Below are positions 22,166-37,800 of a stretch of 64,000 bases of DNA, piece by piece. The translations under genes were made by a program, and so were the position numbers. Source of the stretch: Centroberyx gerrardi (Eukaryota > Chordata > Actinopteri > Beryciformes > Berycidae); contig NC_136001.1 in assembly GCF_048128805.1 (NCBI RefSeq), positions 5,349,001 through 5,413,000 on the forward strand. Reading direction: 5' to 3'. Under the pieces are notes generated by a model. The model ran no database searches, was not told where the DNA came from, and saw only the letters and a list, made by a program, of their open reading frames with translations. How positions within the stretch are numbered: position 1 is the first letter of the stretch; the number at the start of each line of letters is the position of its first letter.

Positions 22166-25100
22166 TCAGCCCAGGCAGGCGGAGAGGATATTGGCTTTGC
22201 CACGAAGTTTTTCCAGAAGTCCTTTGAGCTTGGCATCGAGTCCTTCAAGCATCCCTGACTTCTTAAGGACCTCCTCCTGAAGCTTCCTCAGCGAATCTGC
22301 TTTATCTGGAAAAAGAAAAGGAGGGAGGGAGAGATTCGGGTCAGCAGAGAGAAAGGACTTAAATACAGCAGTACAACTGGTCCTCTAATATCTCCTAAAG
22401 ATATTAATTCAGACTAGAGTTGTTTGCCGATTTATGGGCCAATGTACCAGATATTGGCCAGTTAGTGTCTTCCACCTCAGATATGATGATGACAGCTAAT
22501 CAATATGGATATATGGAGAGTTTTATTGTCCCATCATCCCATGGTCTAAATGCATGATGGTCTGAATACTGTTTCAGAGACTTTTCCACCCTGACAAGAA
22601 TACAGTTCTTGGGGAAACGCTGAATATTTGCAATTTTTGGGCCATGAAGAAAGTCAAATAATAAATATTGAGTATAAAAATATCTGCAATCCACATCTCC
22701 AATCAAAAAATCGTATCAGTATCAGCTTTCGAAAACCTGTATCGGTCAAACCCTATCTTAAGACATATGAAATATATCATGAATTAGAGATGGTAGGATC
22801 TTTAGAAACTAATATGAGTTTGTGATACATATACTAGCTATGGGTGTGGGTTTTTTTTGTGCCCATGCTGTATTACCTGCCAGAGCCTTCATGATGTCTC
22901 CGGTGTTTTTGACCAGAGAGTCAGCGTCCTGCTGTAGGCTCTTCAGCCGGTCCCCCGCCGTCCCTGCCCCGTCTCCACGCCCACTGCTGGCCTCCGCAGC
23001 CCGAAGACGCTTCAACTGCTTCTCCAAAGACAACAGGTCCTACACACACACACATCCTTGTATTACTACACTTGTGAGGGCTTTCCATTGACAACATCCA
23101 CTCCCTAACCTTAACCCTCTACGTTACATGCTTAACTTGAACCCTTACCCTAAATTAATCCTAATTTTAATCTTAAAACAAAATGACCATTCTTTATTTG
23201 CAGGCAGGTAGGTCTCTCACCTTTGCTGCAGCATCAGCTTCTTCCTCAGCTTTCCCAGCGTCTTCTGTTGCATCCTGGGCCAGTTGGCCTCCAGCCTGCA
23301 GCAGGTCTTCGAGGTCGGCCAGTTGGGGTTTCATCCCAGTGGTCAGCGCTGATACGTCCCCTACAGCCTTCTCTGCTGGGCTCAGCTGGGCCTTGGCCTG
23401 AACGAAGGGAGGAGGAGGGAGGCAGGGAAGACAGAAACAAGGAGAGAGACCATGAGGGAGGGAAGGATGTACATGAAAGAGTGGAGAGAGTGAGGAGAAG
23501 AGTTCAGGAAACAGGAATGGCAATATATGCATTCCTGTGCCTCCTTGCGACCTAGGATGCATCGGATTGTGACTTGGCCGCCGAGAACGAACGGGAAGCC
23601 CCGAGATTCACTGCGAGAACGGCATGTCGTGTCCAAACAGAAAATAAACAGCTGTGCGTCTGAATGGATGCCGTGACGTCAAGCATTCTCCGCTCTCGCA
23701 TTCTTGAGAAGTTCATTCTCTCTAAGACAACTTGGGAGGAACACTCTTCACAAGGACACAAGTATTGACTTCGGCATTCCTGGATTAGATCATCACCAGG
23801 AATTTAGGTTTGAATATAGGGTTGATGGTAAAATGTCAGGCTGGACAAGTCGGTTAAACTCACTCCTCTGCTTGAAATACCATCATTGGTCTGGTCATTG
23901 GTGATTTTGAATCAGCTTGATCGATATTACAGGTGACTATCATGCTGGCCAACGCAGGAATTGCTGGTTTGAGACTGGGAAGACAAATCCCTCCTTCTGC
24001 ACCTCCATCCCTTCTCATACCTCCCTCCCACTTTCCATAACAACCCTCTATCTCCTCCCCATCTCCTTGCCTACCTTAGCCAGGTTTTTATTCAGCTTGT
24101 CTGTGATGTCCATGCTGTCCTGCACTTTCCCCTCCAGGACAGCGAGGGAGCCCTCCACCGAATCTAAGCCCTGCAGCAGCCCGTCTACGTCAGCCTTTAC
24201 TCCCAGCGCCGCGTCCCTGTAAAAGTGCAAGCAGAGAAAAATATTTTACACCGGTGCTACATCACCATCACTGCAAAGACACACAAGAAAGTTAAGAGTT
24301 CAAACCAAGAGGTCCTGTTGTGTATACCACATTTGAACGACAGAATGATAGTCTCAAGCTTGAGTTGTAATTATGTATCAGGCCATGCCCACATTCACCA
24401 CTCAAAACCAAATTTAGTCATATATAAAGTCCTTCATGTCTCTAAATCCACCCTCAATCCAGTGGCATCAAGATGATCCTATTTATGGGTATCAAAGGGT
24501 TAACTAACCCTAACCCTTGCTAGCTGGGTACCTGGCATCCTCGGCTTCTTCCAGCAGTTTCCTGGCGGTGTCCAGCTGTGGGTCAGCCTCCTTCAACACC
24601 GCAGTGCTGTCTGGTAGACCAGCAGCCAGGTCCTTTAGCTCCTCCAGCTTCCTCTTCAGAGCAGCCAGGCTGAGAGGGAGTTTGGCTTTCAGGATCCAGT
24701 CGCTCACTTCCTTGATGTCAGTGAGGTTGGAAGACGGGCCTGGATAGAGGGAAATGTGTATTTACACTGTATCCTAACTAGCCCTAACCCTCCTTCCATG
24801 TATCCACCCATTTAACCATCCATCCATCTATCTATTTAACTATTAGGCTCCTTACTTGTCAGGAAGTCTTTGAGGTCTTTGACGACATCACGCGCCTGTT
24901 TCAGATCTGCTTCCAGGTCATCTCTGGCCTTCTTCATCTGATTGGACAGCTTCTCTGCAGACATTCTCACCTGATTGGTTGTCTCCTGTGTTTCCTGGAG
25001 CTGAAATAAGAATTATCCAACCATGATATTGCTTAATAATCGAAAACATGGCTCGAGAAACTTGAGAATCGAGAAAACGCAGCATTGTCACAGTGTTTAA

Positions 25101-28100
25101 ATATGAGCTTACCTGCTCAGCAGCCTGTGTGATCTTCCCACTGAGCCTGCTCAGTCTATCCTTCACCTCCTTGGCATCGTCCACCGCCCTGTTGCTCAGA
25201 GGCAGGGCGCCCACGCAGTTCTCCCCACGACCACAAGTTGGCACTTTCTCCGCTGGACACAACTCGCCACCCTCACATTGGAGAGGGGTGCAGGGGGTTG
25301 AGCGAACAATGCCACATACCTGAAAACCAGGGTCATAGATAGATGGGGAAAGGGGAAATGAGATTGTTATTGTCCCATAGTACAGAATGACCATATAGAT
25401 ATATTATGGTCATATATTATTATTATTATTATTATTATTATTGTCATTATTATTATTGTTATCATTATTATTATTATTGTTATATATTATGGTCTGTATA
25501 GTTTTTCCAGTTTTTATATTTTACTTTCTACAAATTTTTTACTTAAATTACAGACATGGCAGATTCACACAGAATTAAAATCACTGATGATCTATGCAAT
25601 TATTACAAATCATTGGACGTTCCCAAGCAACATTAGTTCAGTGCGCATAAGGCTTTAATTGTTTGTGTCAATTACAGGGGTTGGACTGGTACTAGAGACT
25701 TGTGAAGGAGGAGGCAACTTCTGCTGATGTTGTTGCAGTTCCTACTGGTCACCAGTAGAGGTTGATAGAGGTCATAGGTTTCTTAGCGCCCCTTTAAGGG
25801 ATGGATGAATGCAAGACTTGGGATGCTGCAATGTACTGTCATGAGAAATGATGTGTACCCTACATTGCATTATGTTTCTAAGTCAAAAATACATTTGAAG
25901 GTTTCGGACTGTATGTTGGTGTCATGGAGTGGATTAAAGGTGCAGTTCTCATCATGCCAAACACACCATAATCCATCTTCCTGCTAAATGAGATGTCAGG
26001 TAGCCCTGGAAGGTACCTGTTTGGCAGCGGGGGTGAGGTCAGGTCTGGAGACCAAATGTTGGTTCAGTTTCGCCAGATCTCTGGTGTTGGCTGGCTGGAC
26101 TTTGTTCTGAAGGTCCAAAGTGTCTTCTCTGACAGCCGCTGACTGGTGCACTGTCTTGCCGCTGGCCTCCACACTCTTGGCTGCATCTGTAGACTCATCG
26201 TAGGCAGTCTTGATGGCAGAAAAGGCTCCTGAAAAAGAGAAAAAAACTCATCAGCATGAATATGTTGTATGTATGTATGTATGCTTTTACCATATCAAAA
26301 TGCCTGTCAGAGAAGTAAACCCACTGACATACTAACACTGTAGCCACGGTATCATTGATTATTACAGCCATCACTCGTAACCATACTCATTAGATTCACA
26401 CTTTGGTTTCCCCAAATGCCAGTGTGAGGTAACTGATCTGTGACTACAGCGGAGCAGTATCAGTGTTTCGGTGTCTCTTTGTCTCTGACCTGTGTTGTTG
26501 CTACTGCCGGATTTGATCAGGGCATCATTCTTGGCGTTGTACTCCAGACCCAGCCCATCCAACAGAGCCTGGAGCTTGTCCAGCTGTGAGCCCAGACCAG
26601 GCACTGTCTTCAGGGGTAAAAGGTCACCGTTCACCTGCTCCATCTGGTCCCTGGAGAACAACAACAGAGAGGAGTAAAGGCTTGTGCAATGGGGCAGTAG
26701 CTGTCTTTCCATTCAACTTTAAAAGGAATTTTTAACAAACTGAAAAACGATAGAGACTTATACATGGCAGAGACAGCGCATGCATTTCTGGGAGGTCATG
26801 GTTGTACATTTCAGAGCATCCAAAGCCACTTCTCAATTGCTGTGCAATGGGACTGATCCAAGCCTGTGTCATTTTTTATTTGACTTGCTATTTCTCACAT
26901 ATTCTTCTCTCAACAAAAACCTTTTCCGCTTCAAGTGAGCATAAAATCTCTTTGGTGAAATAGACGATTTTCTTATTAGATACGTCATTATTTGCATAAA
27001 CGTACTGGGATGGAAACCCAGTTAATGGCAAGCTGCTTTTTCATCCTGAACATCTCAGCACTCCCTCACCTGAGCCTGCTCAGCTGGGAGAGAGCATCAT
27101 TGATCTGTCTGGCAGAGTTGGGCGGAACGGGGATGGAGTCCCGGATCTGGGTCAGGCTGGCCTCCAGGGCCCGGATGCGGGGGCCGTATTCGCCAGTGAC
27201 CCCGGGACGAGTAGGGAGGCTGGGGGAGAGTCTCTCCAGGCCCAGGGTGAGGTTTTGTCGCTGTGCGTCCAGGGTGAAGAAGCAGGAGGGGCACATCTCA
27301 CAGGCGGGGAAGGAGTCGCAGTGTCCTCGGCTGCAGGAGTCACAGCGAGCCCCGGTGACTCCCAGTCGACACAGACACGCTCCTGTTTTCTTGTCGCAGC
27401 CCTCTGGAAGGGTCCCTTCAGAATCACACTGACATGCTGCAGAGGAAATAAGGAGAATGGTAGATATGTAGGGAGAGTGGACCAGAAAGACCATTAAGTC
27501 TTGAGATGTCTTTGTTATTTAAGTAAAAGTTTCATGTCTTAAAAGGAATGATAATGAATTGGAGCGAAAACAATTGCGGTTTCTCATTTGAACAAGAAAA
27601 GAAGTCTCTGAGAATCTTTGGATGCGTTCACACCCAGCATGTTCTGAGAGGTTTATTAAAACTCTAAAGTGTTTACTCCTTCAGTTTGGCTCGTTTGGCC
27701 AGGTGACAGCGATGCCATTCAAACTCAGGTGGCACCAAGTAACGTCACCGAGACCCCTGAAAATGTGAGTCTCTGTTCTCTAACAAGAACTGCAGTGTGG
27801 TTCGTTTGGGGTTCATGGGTATAAGGAGAAGGATATTGACATCTGAGAGCCAGTTCCTTATGCTTGGAAAGCCAAGCATAACAAACTGCAGTCTGGACTG
27901 ATGCTTACATTTAGCTATTTCTTCATGTGTTCTTAACTGGCATGAACACTAGAGCAGAAGAGTCTCTCATGAAGTCTCTCGCACTTAGCTGAAATTACAG
28001 AACCAAAATCGGAATTTGTCCCCCCTGCCCCCCCAGGCAGAATCTATAATCTGATGGGATGACAGTTTACCAAAACTCAGTCCAATAAACCAGCTACGTG

Positions 28101-29364
28101 TGAGTCCATGTCACTTTTGTTTACATGCCCTGGTTCACTTGCATTTAGGCGGTCTGAACCTAAACAAACCAAATACAAAAATGGAAGTAAACTTTTCCAC
28201 TATGGTCCGGACCAAAGAAAACCAACTGGAGGTGTGATCGCACCGTAAGCGTTCAGTGATTGGCATTCCAACAGTAATGTGACCAATGAAAAAGGGGTGA
28301 CTTACGTCGACAGCGTATGAGAGGGTCTCCATATGTGTTATCTGGGCACTCAGTACAGGTTCGGCCTCCAAAACCTGTTCTGCACTGACACTGACCTGTC
28401 CACTGGAGAGGAGGGACAGCATAGATTTTTAGTTTCATCACCAGTAAGGACACATTTAACATTTAACAAACTGGTTAAAAAGGCTGACTACAACACCTCC
28501 CACCCCCAGTAGTAGCAGTAGAAGTAGTAGTAGTACTAATGGTAGCAATAGTAGTGTGAGTAGTAGAAGTAGTAGTAGTAATAGTAGCAGTAGTAATAGT
28601 ACTAGCATATACCTGTTCACAGGTATCACTGCGTGACTTGGTGGGATCACAGCCACAAGGTGCACAGCCTCTTGCCCAGATTGGCTTCCAGTAGCCTTGG
28701 GCACACTGTTCACAGGTCAGGCCGTGGAAGTGGGGACGGCAGGGGCACTGGCCGGTCACCGGGTCACACACACTGGAGCCGGAACCGTCTGGAGAACAGG
28801 AACACTCTGGAAAGGAGAGTTAGCATGGGCGTGAGAGAGAGGTACTGTACACTCACACAAAAACACACACAGATACATGCAGTAGTGTGCAGTCACACGC
28901 ATACATACATATCCATATGAAATAGGTTTAAACTGATATATCAGTCTGTGGGATATCAGATCTGCTCCAGTCAGTGTGGTCCACCTCTGATGTGATGGAT
29001 ATAATGCAGTTTTTCTGATTACATATATATTGCAGGATTAATCAATACTACACTGGTTGTGTGTGGGAAGCCCTTAACCTCAACTGATTCTAATGACACA
29101 TTTGGATTAGATTCCACACAAGTATATAGTACTAGTAGTAGTAGTAGTAGTAGTAGTAATAGCAGTATCCTGGGTTTCAATGGAGAGTTTTAGTGTCCTA
29201 TGGTGGGACAACATGGGGGAATCATTGAATACTATTTTTTTTTTGGTGTGAAAAACGGTCAAATTTAAAGATATTGAATTTCAGCACAAACTATTGTCAG
29301 AATATCGGCAGCTTCAATCCAAAAAAATATTAGTATCAGTCTTCATAAAATCTAATATGAATAT

Positions 29365-29415
<51 letters not shown>

Positions 29416-32400
29416 ACTCCTATAACTGTAGGGATCATTAACCTAAATACCTTGAGTATTAGGTGTACTTATGCATTTAACATTTAGTAGCATGGAATGA
29501 ATACCTTTCCCTAAGCAAACTGTAAGCCTGAGCTTAAAAGTGATGTGTTGACTGAATAAATGCAGTGTTTAAACAAAGCAAAGTGTGGTGTTCAGGTGTT
29601 AGGTGACTCACTGGTGCAGCCCAGGGGGTTGGAGGCGCTCAGGCCGTAGTAGCCTCTCTTGCAGCGGTCACAGCGCGGACCCTCTACATTGGCTTTGCAT
29701 TGACACGACCCCGTACTGTCGTCACACTGGACCCCATCCACTGCCCCCTCCGCACTGCAGAGACAGCCTGGCAGCGACAAAACAACGCAACCATCAGCCA
29801 CTTTGAAAACATTCAAATGCTTTCCACAAAGTTGGTGTTTGAAAATGTTCACTCTCCTGTGTTTTTATCACTTTTTATGCAAGAAAGTAAAACACTTTTC
29901 TCAGTATTAGCTTACAGTGTTTAATACTCAACCTTTTTCATATCAAGAACCCCTAATTTAGTCCACATTAGGGCCACGGACCCCCATTTGATGAGATTTT
30001 GTCTCTCAGACCCAAATCTGAGAACATTTTTATTGTCAGATATGATTTTGTCCAGAATTCCATGACTATCTGTATTGTAGGTAGAGAGATAACAGTGAAA
30101 CTATGATCAAAACAGTCATTCTTCTACATTCTCTAATTGTGTTAACTTCTTGTAAATGAAATAATAGTGAAGTTTAACATTTTATCAATTTGCTGGGGAC
30201 CCCCTGGAACCCACTCAAGGACCCCTGGTGGTCCCCGGACCCCATGTTGAGAACCACTAGCTTAACCAGTGCACATAATTGAGGCTAAACCTCTAGCAAG
30301 AAAAATTATTCTGCACAATAATGAACAGAAAGGGTTGCATTGTGTAGGCTTTGACTTGTACTACGTAGGGCAGTGGTTCCCAAAGTGGGGTCCAGGGACC
30401 TCCAGTGACCTCCTTGAGGGGATCCAAGGGGTCCCGGTGAAGACTGCTTTAATTTTACTGTTATTTCATTCATCGGACAGTGAGGGAATGACATAGAAAT
30501 GTGCGTTTTGATCAGATATTTCACTCCCCCCACTGTCATCTCCCCTCCTATAGTAAAGACAGTTGTCCAGTTCTGCAGCAAATCATATCCAACAACAAAA
30601 AAAATCTTCTCAAATGTGGATCCCTCAGACTAAATCTTATTAAATGGGGGTTAACGGGCTGGTTTTTTTTTTTTTTTTTACTACGTTTTTTATTTACATG
30701 GAGGGTCTTTGACCACTTACGTGTGCAGGCATCGGGACGGTCCATTCGGCTGCGGGGGTTCGGCTGGTAGCCCGGGGCACACTGGTCACACTTTGGCCCT
30801 GCGGTGTGGTGCATGCACCCCTCACACACACCTCCGCTCCTCCGTCCACTGGCCTCGTACACTGCCTGGTCAAAACGACAGCGCTGGGCGTGGTTGTTAC
30901 ACTCACAGCCTGTAGGGAGGGGAGAATGGTTAGTGCACACAAGTACTGCTGACCCTAAAAGAATTGCATTCGTCTGGGTTTCAGTGGAGATTATCAGTGT
31001 CCCATGATGGTCTAAATGCGGTTTCAGAGGCTTTTCCACCCTGACAAGAATACAATTTTGTGGGAAACACTGAATAGTTTTTGGGGATTTTCTGGCATGT
31101 AAATAGTCAAATTCAAAGATTTTGAATGTCAGCACAAAATATCAGGCAAAATCGGCAGCTTCAATCCAAAACTATCAATATCGAAAACCTTTACTGATCA
31201 AACCCTAATTTACAAAACAACTGCAGTATGTAAACCATGGAAGCAAATGAACATGGTGAAAACCCTTTGGACGGATGTATTACACATATGGGTCAGAGCT
31301 TACGTTTGCAGGTATGAGTGTTGCCTTCCTCAGCCAGACTCCAAGGCAGGTCATTGTAGAGGTCAGCACAGCGCTCACAGTTCACACCAGCTGTGTTGTG
31401 CTGGCACTCGCACTGAGGATTCACCTACATGGAAGCACAGAAAACATGTGCATCGTTCGCCTTACAACCGATGTGCATGAACTAGAAAAAACACTAGAAA
31501 CGAAGATTAAATTCAACTCTTGGAGGCCAATGGAGGTTCTGGAAAACTCTCTTCATTGGTACAGAAAAACCAGCACGTTTCAGTAGAAAGCCTTTATCAG
31601 TGTTACATATGGACATACTGTAGGTCACCAATCAATCATTGGTTCTGAATTCTCCCCTGATGTGAATTTCTCTGTAAACATGGCTTCCAAATAGATTTCT
31701 GGTGATTTTCGCTTGATCTTTGCTCTTCATTGGAATGATAAAAACGACCAGATCATACTTGGACTGAAGTGCCACACCTTGCCATACCCAACGCCCATAA
31801 CTGGTGTGAAAGTGGAGGTAGGTGTTGATTCAAAAGATCTGGTTTTCTTACCCACCACAGTAGGTTATGCCTCCATCCCATTTGCACACACACACATACC
31901 CACAACCCTCCAAAACCCCACCTTCATATATACCTGTATGCTGTTTGGTAGTGGGTTGCTGGAGGTATCTGGCAGGCATCGGTTGGCGTGTCCATGGCAC
32001 ATACAGCTGCCCATCACCTTCATCTCTCTCAGGGCGTAGAACTTGCTCAGAGCTCGGCCCGGCAGGCGCGGCACGTCGCCCAGATCGGTCAGCCTCACCC
32101 TCAGCCCCGTCAGCCCCGCCATGTCTGTGGACGAGACAGCTGTCAGTCAGCGGGGGCCGCAGCCTCTCAACGCTTCTGTGAAGCATCCGTCAACGATGCA
32201 CCGAGTCATTTAGAAAGAAAAAAAAAGCGACTGACCTTGAATCTTCTGGCCGTTGGGAACCGGAACGTAAGAATACTGACGCAACGGACTGAACTGGACC
32301 TGAAGGAGAGAAAGGTGAGCAGTGGAAAGGGTATAACTGCTATTGTTTTGCACACCCTCATAATTGTAATTTTTTCATTCATGGTCAAGACCCTTTATAA

Positions 32401-34764
32401 TTCCTGTATCATCTATACATTAAAGCTGCTACATGTAGCATTTTAACATCAACAAATCATTACCAGAGTCATTCTGAGACATTATTAGAATTACCATAAA
32501 CAAACATGACCTTCATCAAGAAGTCTACCGACCTTTACACGGCGATTTACATTGTGTGCCAATGTTGGATTTGGCCAGAAATCTATGGGATTGTTTTACT
32601 GCACAAAACAGGAAGAGGGCGCTGTTTCCCAGCCAAAAAATCACTTCCAACATGTTTATCCTCTTCAGGGAGGGGGAGGTGGGACTGGACGCAACAGGGT
32701 TTATGGGAAATGTAGTCTTGATTTGGAGAAACACTCGCACTAACAATACCACTGACGTGGGATAGAGGATACAAATCTTCTCAATCATGGTCTTATTTGT
32801 TCATGGTAATTATACCAAGGTATCACAGTTCATTTGACAATGATATGTTGATGTTTAAAAATTATACACATAGAACCTTAAAAACATATAAGATTAAGGA
32901 CTAGACTAGATGAGGTCCCGTAACAGGTCCTTTATCCTTACTATCTGGTCTTTGTATGGGTTTCCTCCAGTAGGGGGCAGGGTGTAGCAGTATGTTTGGT
33001 CCAGGGTACGAGGCGTCGTCGTGGCAACCCCAGGAAACGCTGTTTGGCAGTCTGAAGCCATGTAGAGGGCGGGTTGCCATGTCCTGCCTTTATCCAGAGT
33101 CCTCTCTATAACTAGAGCATCAGGACGAGGGCCCTGCAGAGGCAACGCACATGAGTATGGAGGGCATTCTGGGTCAAAATTCAGAAATCATATATAAGAT
33201 TGGATGAATAGAAATCAAAATGAAAATTAATAAAAATAAGTGATATTTGAATGCACAAACCAAGAAACACATATTTTTTTACCATCAGCAAAAATGTGTA
33301 CACCATAAAATCATTTTCTAAAGCAGATACATATTTTGGAAAAACATTTTTTTCCACATTATGTACCAAATGTAAAAAAAACCATGTTTTCATATAATTT
33401 TAGTAACAAAATATTTTTGTAACCAAAAATATACATATATAAATTGTTGAATCCGCATTTATGAATCAAATTACATGTGACGTTGCATATTTCAGCATAT
33501 ACCCAAGTATTTTTTTGCAAATGGTGAAAAATATCTATATATATTTACAGTACTTTTTTATTCATTCATGTTTATTTCATTCATTCATTCATGTTTATTT
33601 CTATTCATCCTATTTCAAGCGATACTAAGCAATTTTTCCTGACCAGAGGGTGACAGAAGCCACAACACATTTTGTAAACACACACAGCAAATCTACTGGG
33701 TGACGGAAGCCCTTAAGGACAAACCGTGCATAAAGGCTAATGGCTAAAATAAACGTACCTACAGAGAAATATCGCCGGTTACCAGTCTCGCTTTGCCAGA
33801 TTTTTCTCCCGCTCAAGGTTACATGTCCCACAATGACAAGTGAAGAGGCAGGTAGCAAGTTTACTAGTTGAAAACGTTTACTCGCTCACTTCATCAATTC
33901 TGCCATTACCAGAATTTTTCTCAAGGATGGGAGGGGGAGAGTGCCGCTTTCAAACAGCGAGGGAGGAGACAAGCTAGTTTTAAAAAAAGGAAAAGCTACG
34001 ACTCGGGCCGAATTGGACAACAAGCTTTAGGAAAGAGGTTAAAACAACAACACAGCTGACCCACGTGTGTGGTTATTTGTTTATATCATTACGTCTCACG
34101 GAAATCTCCACGTAGCACACGTTAGTTTCAGGATTGGTTATAGGCTCTGAAATCGCTTATTGCAGGTTTAAGATATATTTATAATTTTTGAACCAGAATT
34201 CCCTCCATAAATTAGGGTTAAAGCTCAAGTTTGTTGAAAACCAGTAACTGTATTCATAAAACAGAATAAGAGTATTTATTTGGGAGTGAAGAGATTCATA
34301 TGCTTGATGTGATCCACCAGTGAGACCAGATAAGCTTGTACCTTGAAGCTCAACACCAGGTTGTCAAGCTGGAAAAGATCATGGAGGTCCAGCTGGAGAG
34401 TGACTGGATTCACATCTATAGGACAGACAACCAAAATAACATTTAGGTCAAGTAGAGTAGGTAATAACTAATGGATAGCTAGATAAGTAGATAGGTACCT
34501 TTCCCATCCTGTCAATATATCTGTTCTAGCACTAACACTAACACTAACTTCTTTCTTTCTTTCTTTGCCCACCTTTCTTGGACTGCCACCATCTGTCTGG
34601 TCCAGCAGTAGACAGGACGTCCTGGACAGTGTGGGCCAGCTGACTGGTCGGGTTCCTGGAGTCACATGGACAGCACTTCATCCTCCGCTGAGATAAAAAA
34701 AGAAGCAAAATCAATAACAGTGTACTTTTGATATTGCAAAATTGTGTGTGTGCGTGTTTGCACA

Positions 34765-34816
<52 letters not shown>

Positions 34817-37800
34817 AGGTGGATTTCATTAAACGGACCCATGGACCCAACATCAACTTCCAAATTTGTCTCTTTGTCTCCCTGCCATGCCCAGTAGAAA
34901 AGCCCAATCACTGGTCAGGTCACACAGTAAGAGAGGAAAATCAATACGCCTCAGATGGGAAGCCTGCTGACTATACAGTGCTGTTTTACTGAAAAATTCA
35001 AAATAGCTCTGCACAACACTCTTCCCCAGAATTCTGGTGTCGGTATGGAAACTTCTCTGTCCACAAGAAGTGACAAATCACACCTTAAAGCAATATTCCA
35101 CTTAGTTTTAACATGGGGGTTATTCAGCACTTGACCGCCATGAAAACCAGAATATAAACTAATCACCAAGATCAGATGCAGTCGAGTTTGTAGTGTTCAG
35201 ATTTTAACTTCCCATTCATTTGAATGAGGCACGAAAGTAGCCTGAAAACTGACATTTAACATCGATCCTGCTTTTAAGACAACAAAGCAATCTTGGGTCC
35301 ATCCTCTTTTTGCATTTTTATTCTTGGTTTACACTAAAACTAGTATTTAAAAATACAAGTAGATCCGGTCCTCCAAACAGGAACTCTCTCTCCTAAATGG
35401 TATCCCTCCACTATGTTCTCTTCTATCAATAAAAATGCTATTTGGCGAAATTATGTTCTACAGCGTTGGACCCACAGTCAAGTGAAAATCACAGTAGCGG
35501 GATCTGAATAAAAATCTGAATGCTACAAACTCGTCCAGCTGCATCCGATCTTGGTGATTAGTTTATATTCTGGTTTTCATGGCGGTCAAGTGCCAAATAA
35601 CCCCCATGTTAAAACTAAGTGGAGTATTGCTTTGAGTGAAATACAAACTGTCTCCTACAGTCTCGCTCTCAAGCTACCGCCGAACACAAAACACCCAGTA
35701 TGTTTGCGCATGTATGCACTCACACAATCCCCCATTATGAGCGATCATGCACATATATCAGTGAAAGCCAATAGGATCCTAGTATTTAGTATCCTAGGTG
35801 CTCTGGACCTGGCTGCCTCTCTGGCACAGAGGGCATGGCTGGCTTCCCTGTAGGGAAAAGGTCCCACTGGATGCTGGTTGTTTCAAAACAGAGGCTTCGG
35901 CCAGCGTACCCCACTGGCTATCAGTCTCTGTTGATCTCCCACTCACTCTGTGTTCATACCCTCTAAAGAGAAAAGGTTCTATGTAGTACCAGAGAAAGGC
36001 TCTTTAAGCTTATACCACAGCAGAGTCCTTTTTGGTGCTGTAAAGAACCTTTCAGAAAGGTTCCACGCTCATGATTTGCTGTTCTAAACACCGGGTGTCT
36101 GGTAGGTCTTTCCTCTGGCGCACAGGAAGTGATGCGTTTTACATTTCTGGTTTGTTTGGAATAAATAGAAGAAGAACTGGGTAGTTAGTACACGACTCTC
36201 TTGCTCTATCTTCTCTCCTCCTTGGCTTCAAATTACAATTTCAAAGGTTCACAAGCATAAACCTCCCAATGTCGACCTGGAAACTCCTGAACAGGACCCA
36301 AAGTTCTGAAGAGCAAAGTCACACCACTCTAATACCGACACTCTTGCCAAAGCAAACACATTTGTTTGTGGGTTTCTGTGTATGTGTATGTGTGTGCGTG
36401 TGTGCGCACGTGCTGGCTGTATGGGCTAGAGGGCATACACACACCAATATACACAACAGAACCAAGGACCTTACTGATATTTGGATAGGAAGGGAGCTGT
36501 AGCATGTTAGCTAGCAACTAGCTAAGATCTACTTGACAGGAATCAGCACTGCCCATTTCTCATTTATCAACTCACCCACGAGTGACTTAATAACTTACTG
36601 ATTAAAGGTGCTATGTGTAGCATTTTTAAACCATTAATAAATAATTTACAAATTAATAGTACTTCCTTGGTATAATTACCGTAAACAAATGAGACCATGG
36701 TGGAGATGACTGGCAGCCTCTATCTCAGTGGTATTGTTGGTGCTAGTGTTTCTGAAAAATGATGACTACATTTCCCATAAACCCTGTTGCTTCCTGTCCC
36801 CCCTCTGACTCCCTGGTGTCTTTATCTTTACTGAAGAGAATAAACATGTTGGAAGTGATTTTTCCATCGGCCTTTCACTCCTTCCACCATCTGCTATTGA
36901 AAGAAACTCTGAAAGCTTTAGCTCTGTTTGCTCTGGAAGAACAGCGCCCTTTTCCTGTTTTGTGCCGTAAAGCAATGCAGAAGGCATTGGGCATAAAGTA
37001 CGGTGGCCAAAGTACTATATACTCTCAATATGAAATGACACATTGACTTTAAGGTTGAGGAGCAGATTTTTAGCTTTAATGTCAGATGTACAATGACGTC
37101 TGAAGTCTGCCAGCCACTAACACCACTGGACTCTTAATATTTTATTTTCCAGCCTTTTTGCATCTCAATGATGCAGACTACTTGATCATTTAGTCATGAT
37201 GAATAAATTAGCAATAGACCGCTATAGACCAAAGACTCAGTGCATGAACCTCCCTGCACAAAAAACCACACATAGCCAGCCATCAGATACGACAGCAAAT
37301 TTAAGGCATAAAGCAAATCAACAACCCCCAAAATAAATCCACACCACTAAGCTAGGTCACGTTGAGCAATTTGATGCTCGGTGGGTTAGGCTGTGATGAA
37401 GCCGTTCATTGGCTGAAACCTCCTCTGACCCTCAGGGGGAAAAGGGACCAGCCTCGACTTTCTCCATTCCCATTGGTCCATTCTTGAGTATTGGGGACGG
37501 CTATTGTCAGTTCAAGGGGCCACGATGGAAATACATCACTTAATCTGACCTTTATCACCTGCACGTTATTTTGAACACATTGATTGTGATTCAGTGCAAG
37601 CAGAATCCCATTAGAAGCACAGACAAACTTCAATCTTAAACAAAGCCTTTCACTCTGTTTAGGCTGTTCAGTTTCTGTATGCATGAAAGAACATCTTTAA
37701 ACCTGTGTTGAGTGATGTGTGAGTGTGTGTGTGCATGTGTGTGCATGACTGTGTGCTCCATCTCCCCATCTCATTTTTGCAAACTCTCTCTTATGCATGT

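Noticed and set aside
23194..23562. Long overlapping frames on both strands around 23.2-23.6 kb
   Set aside because: Only 23221-23397 on the minus strand is a splice-bounded lamb3 exon. The rest is shadow or intron.
34951..35853. Two frames with identical starts that look like a duplicated gene
   Set aside because: They come from the inverted arms of a fold-back element and lack any domain or splice support.
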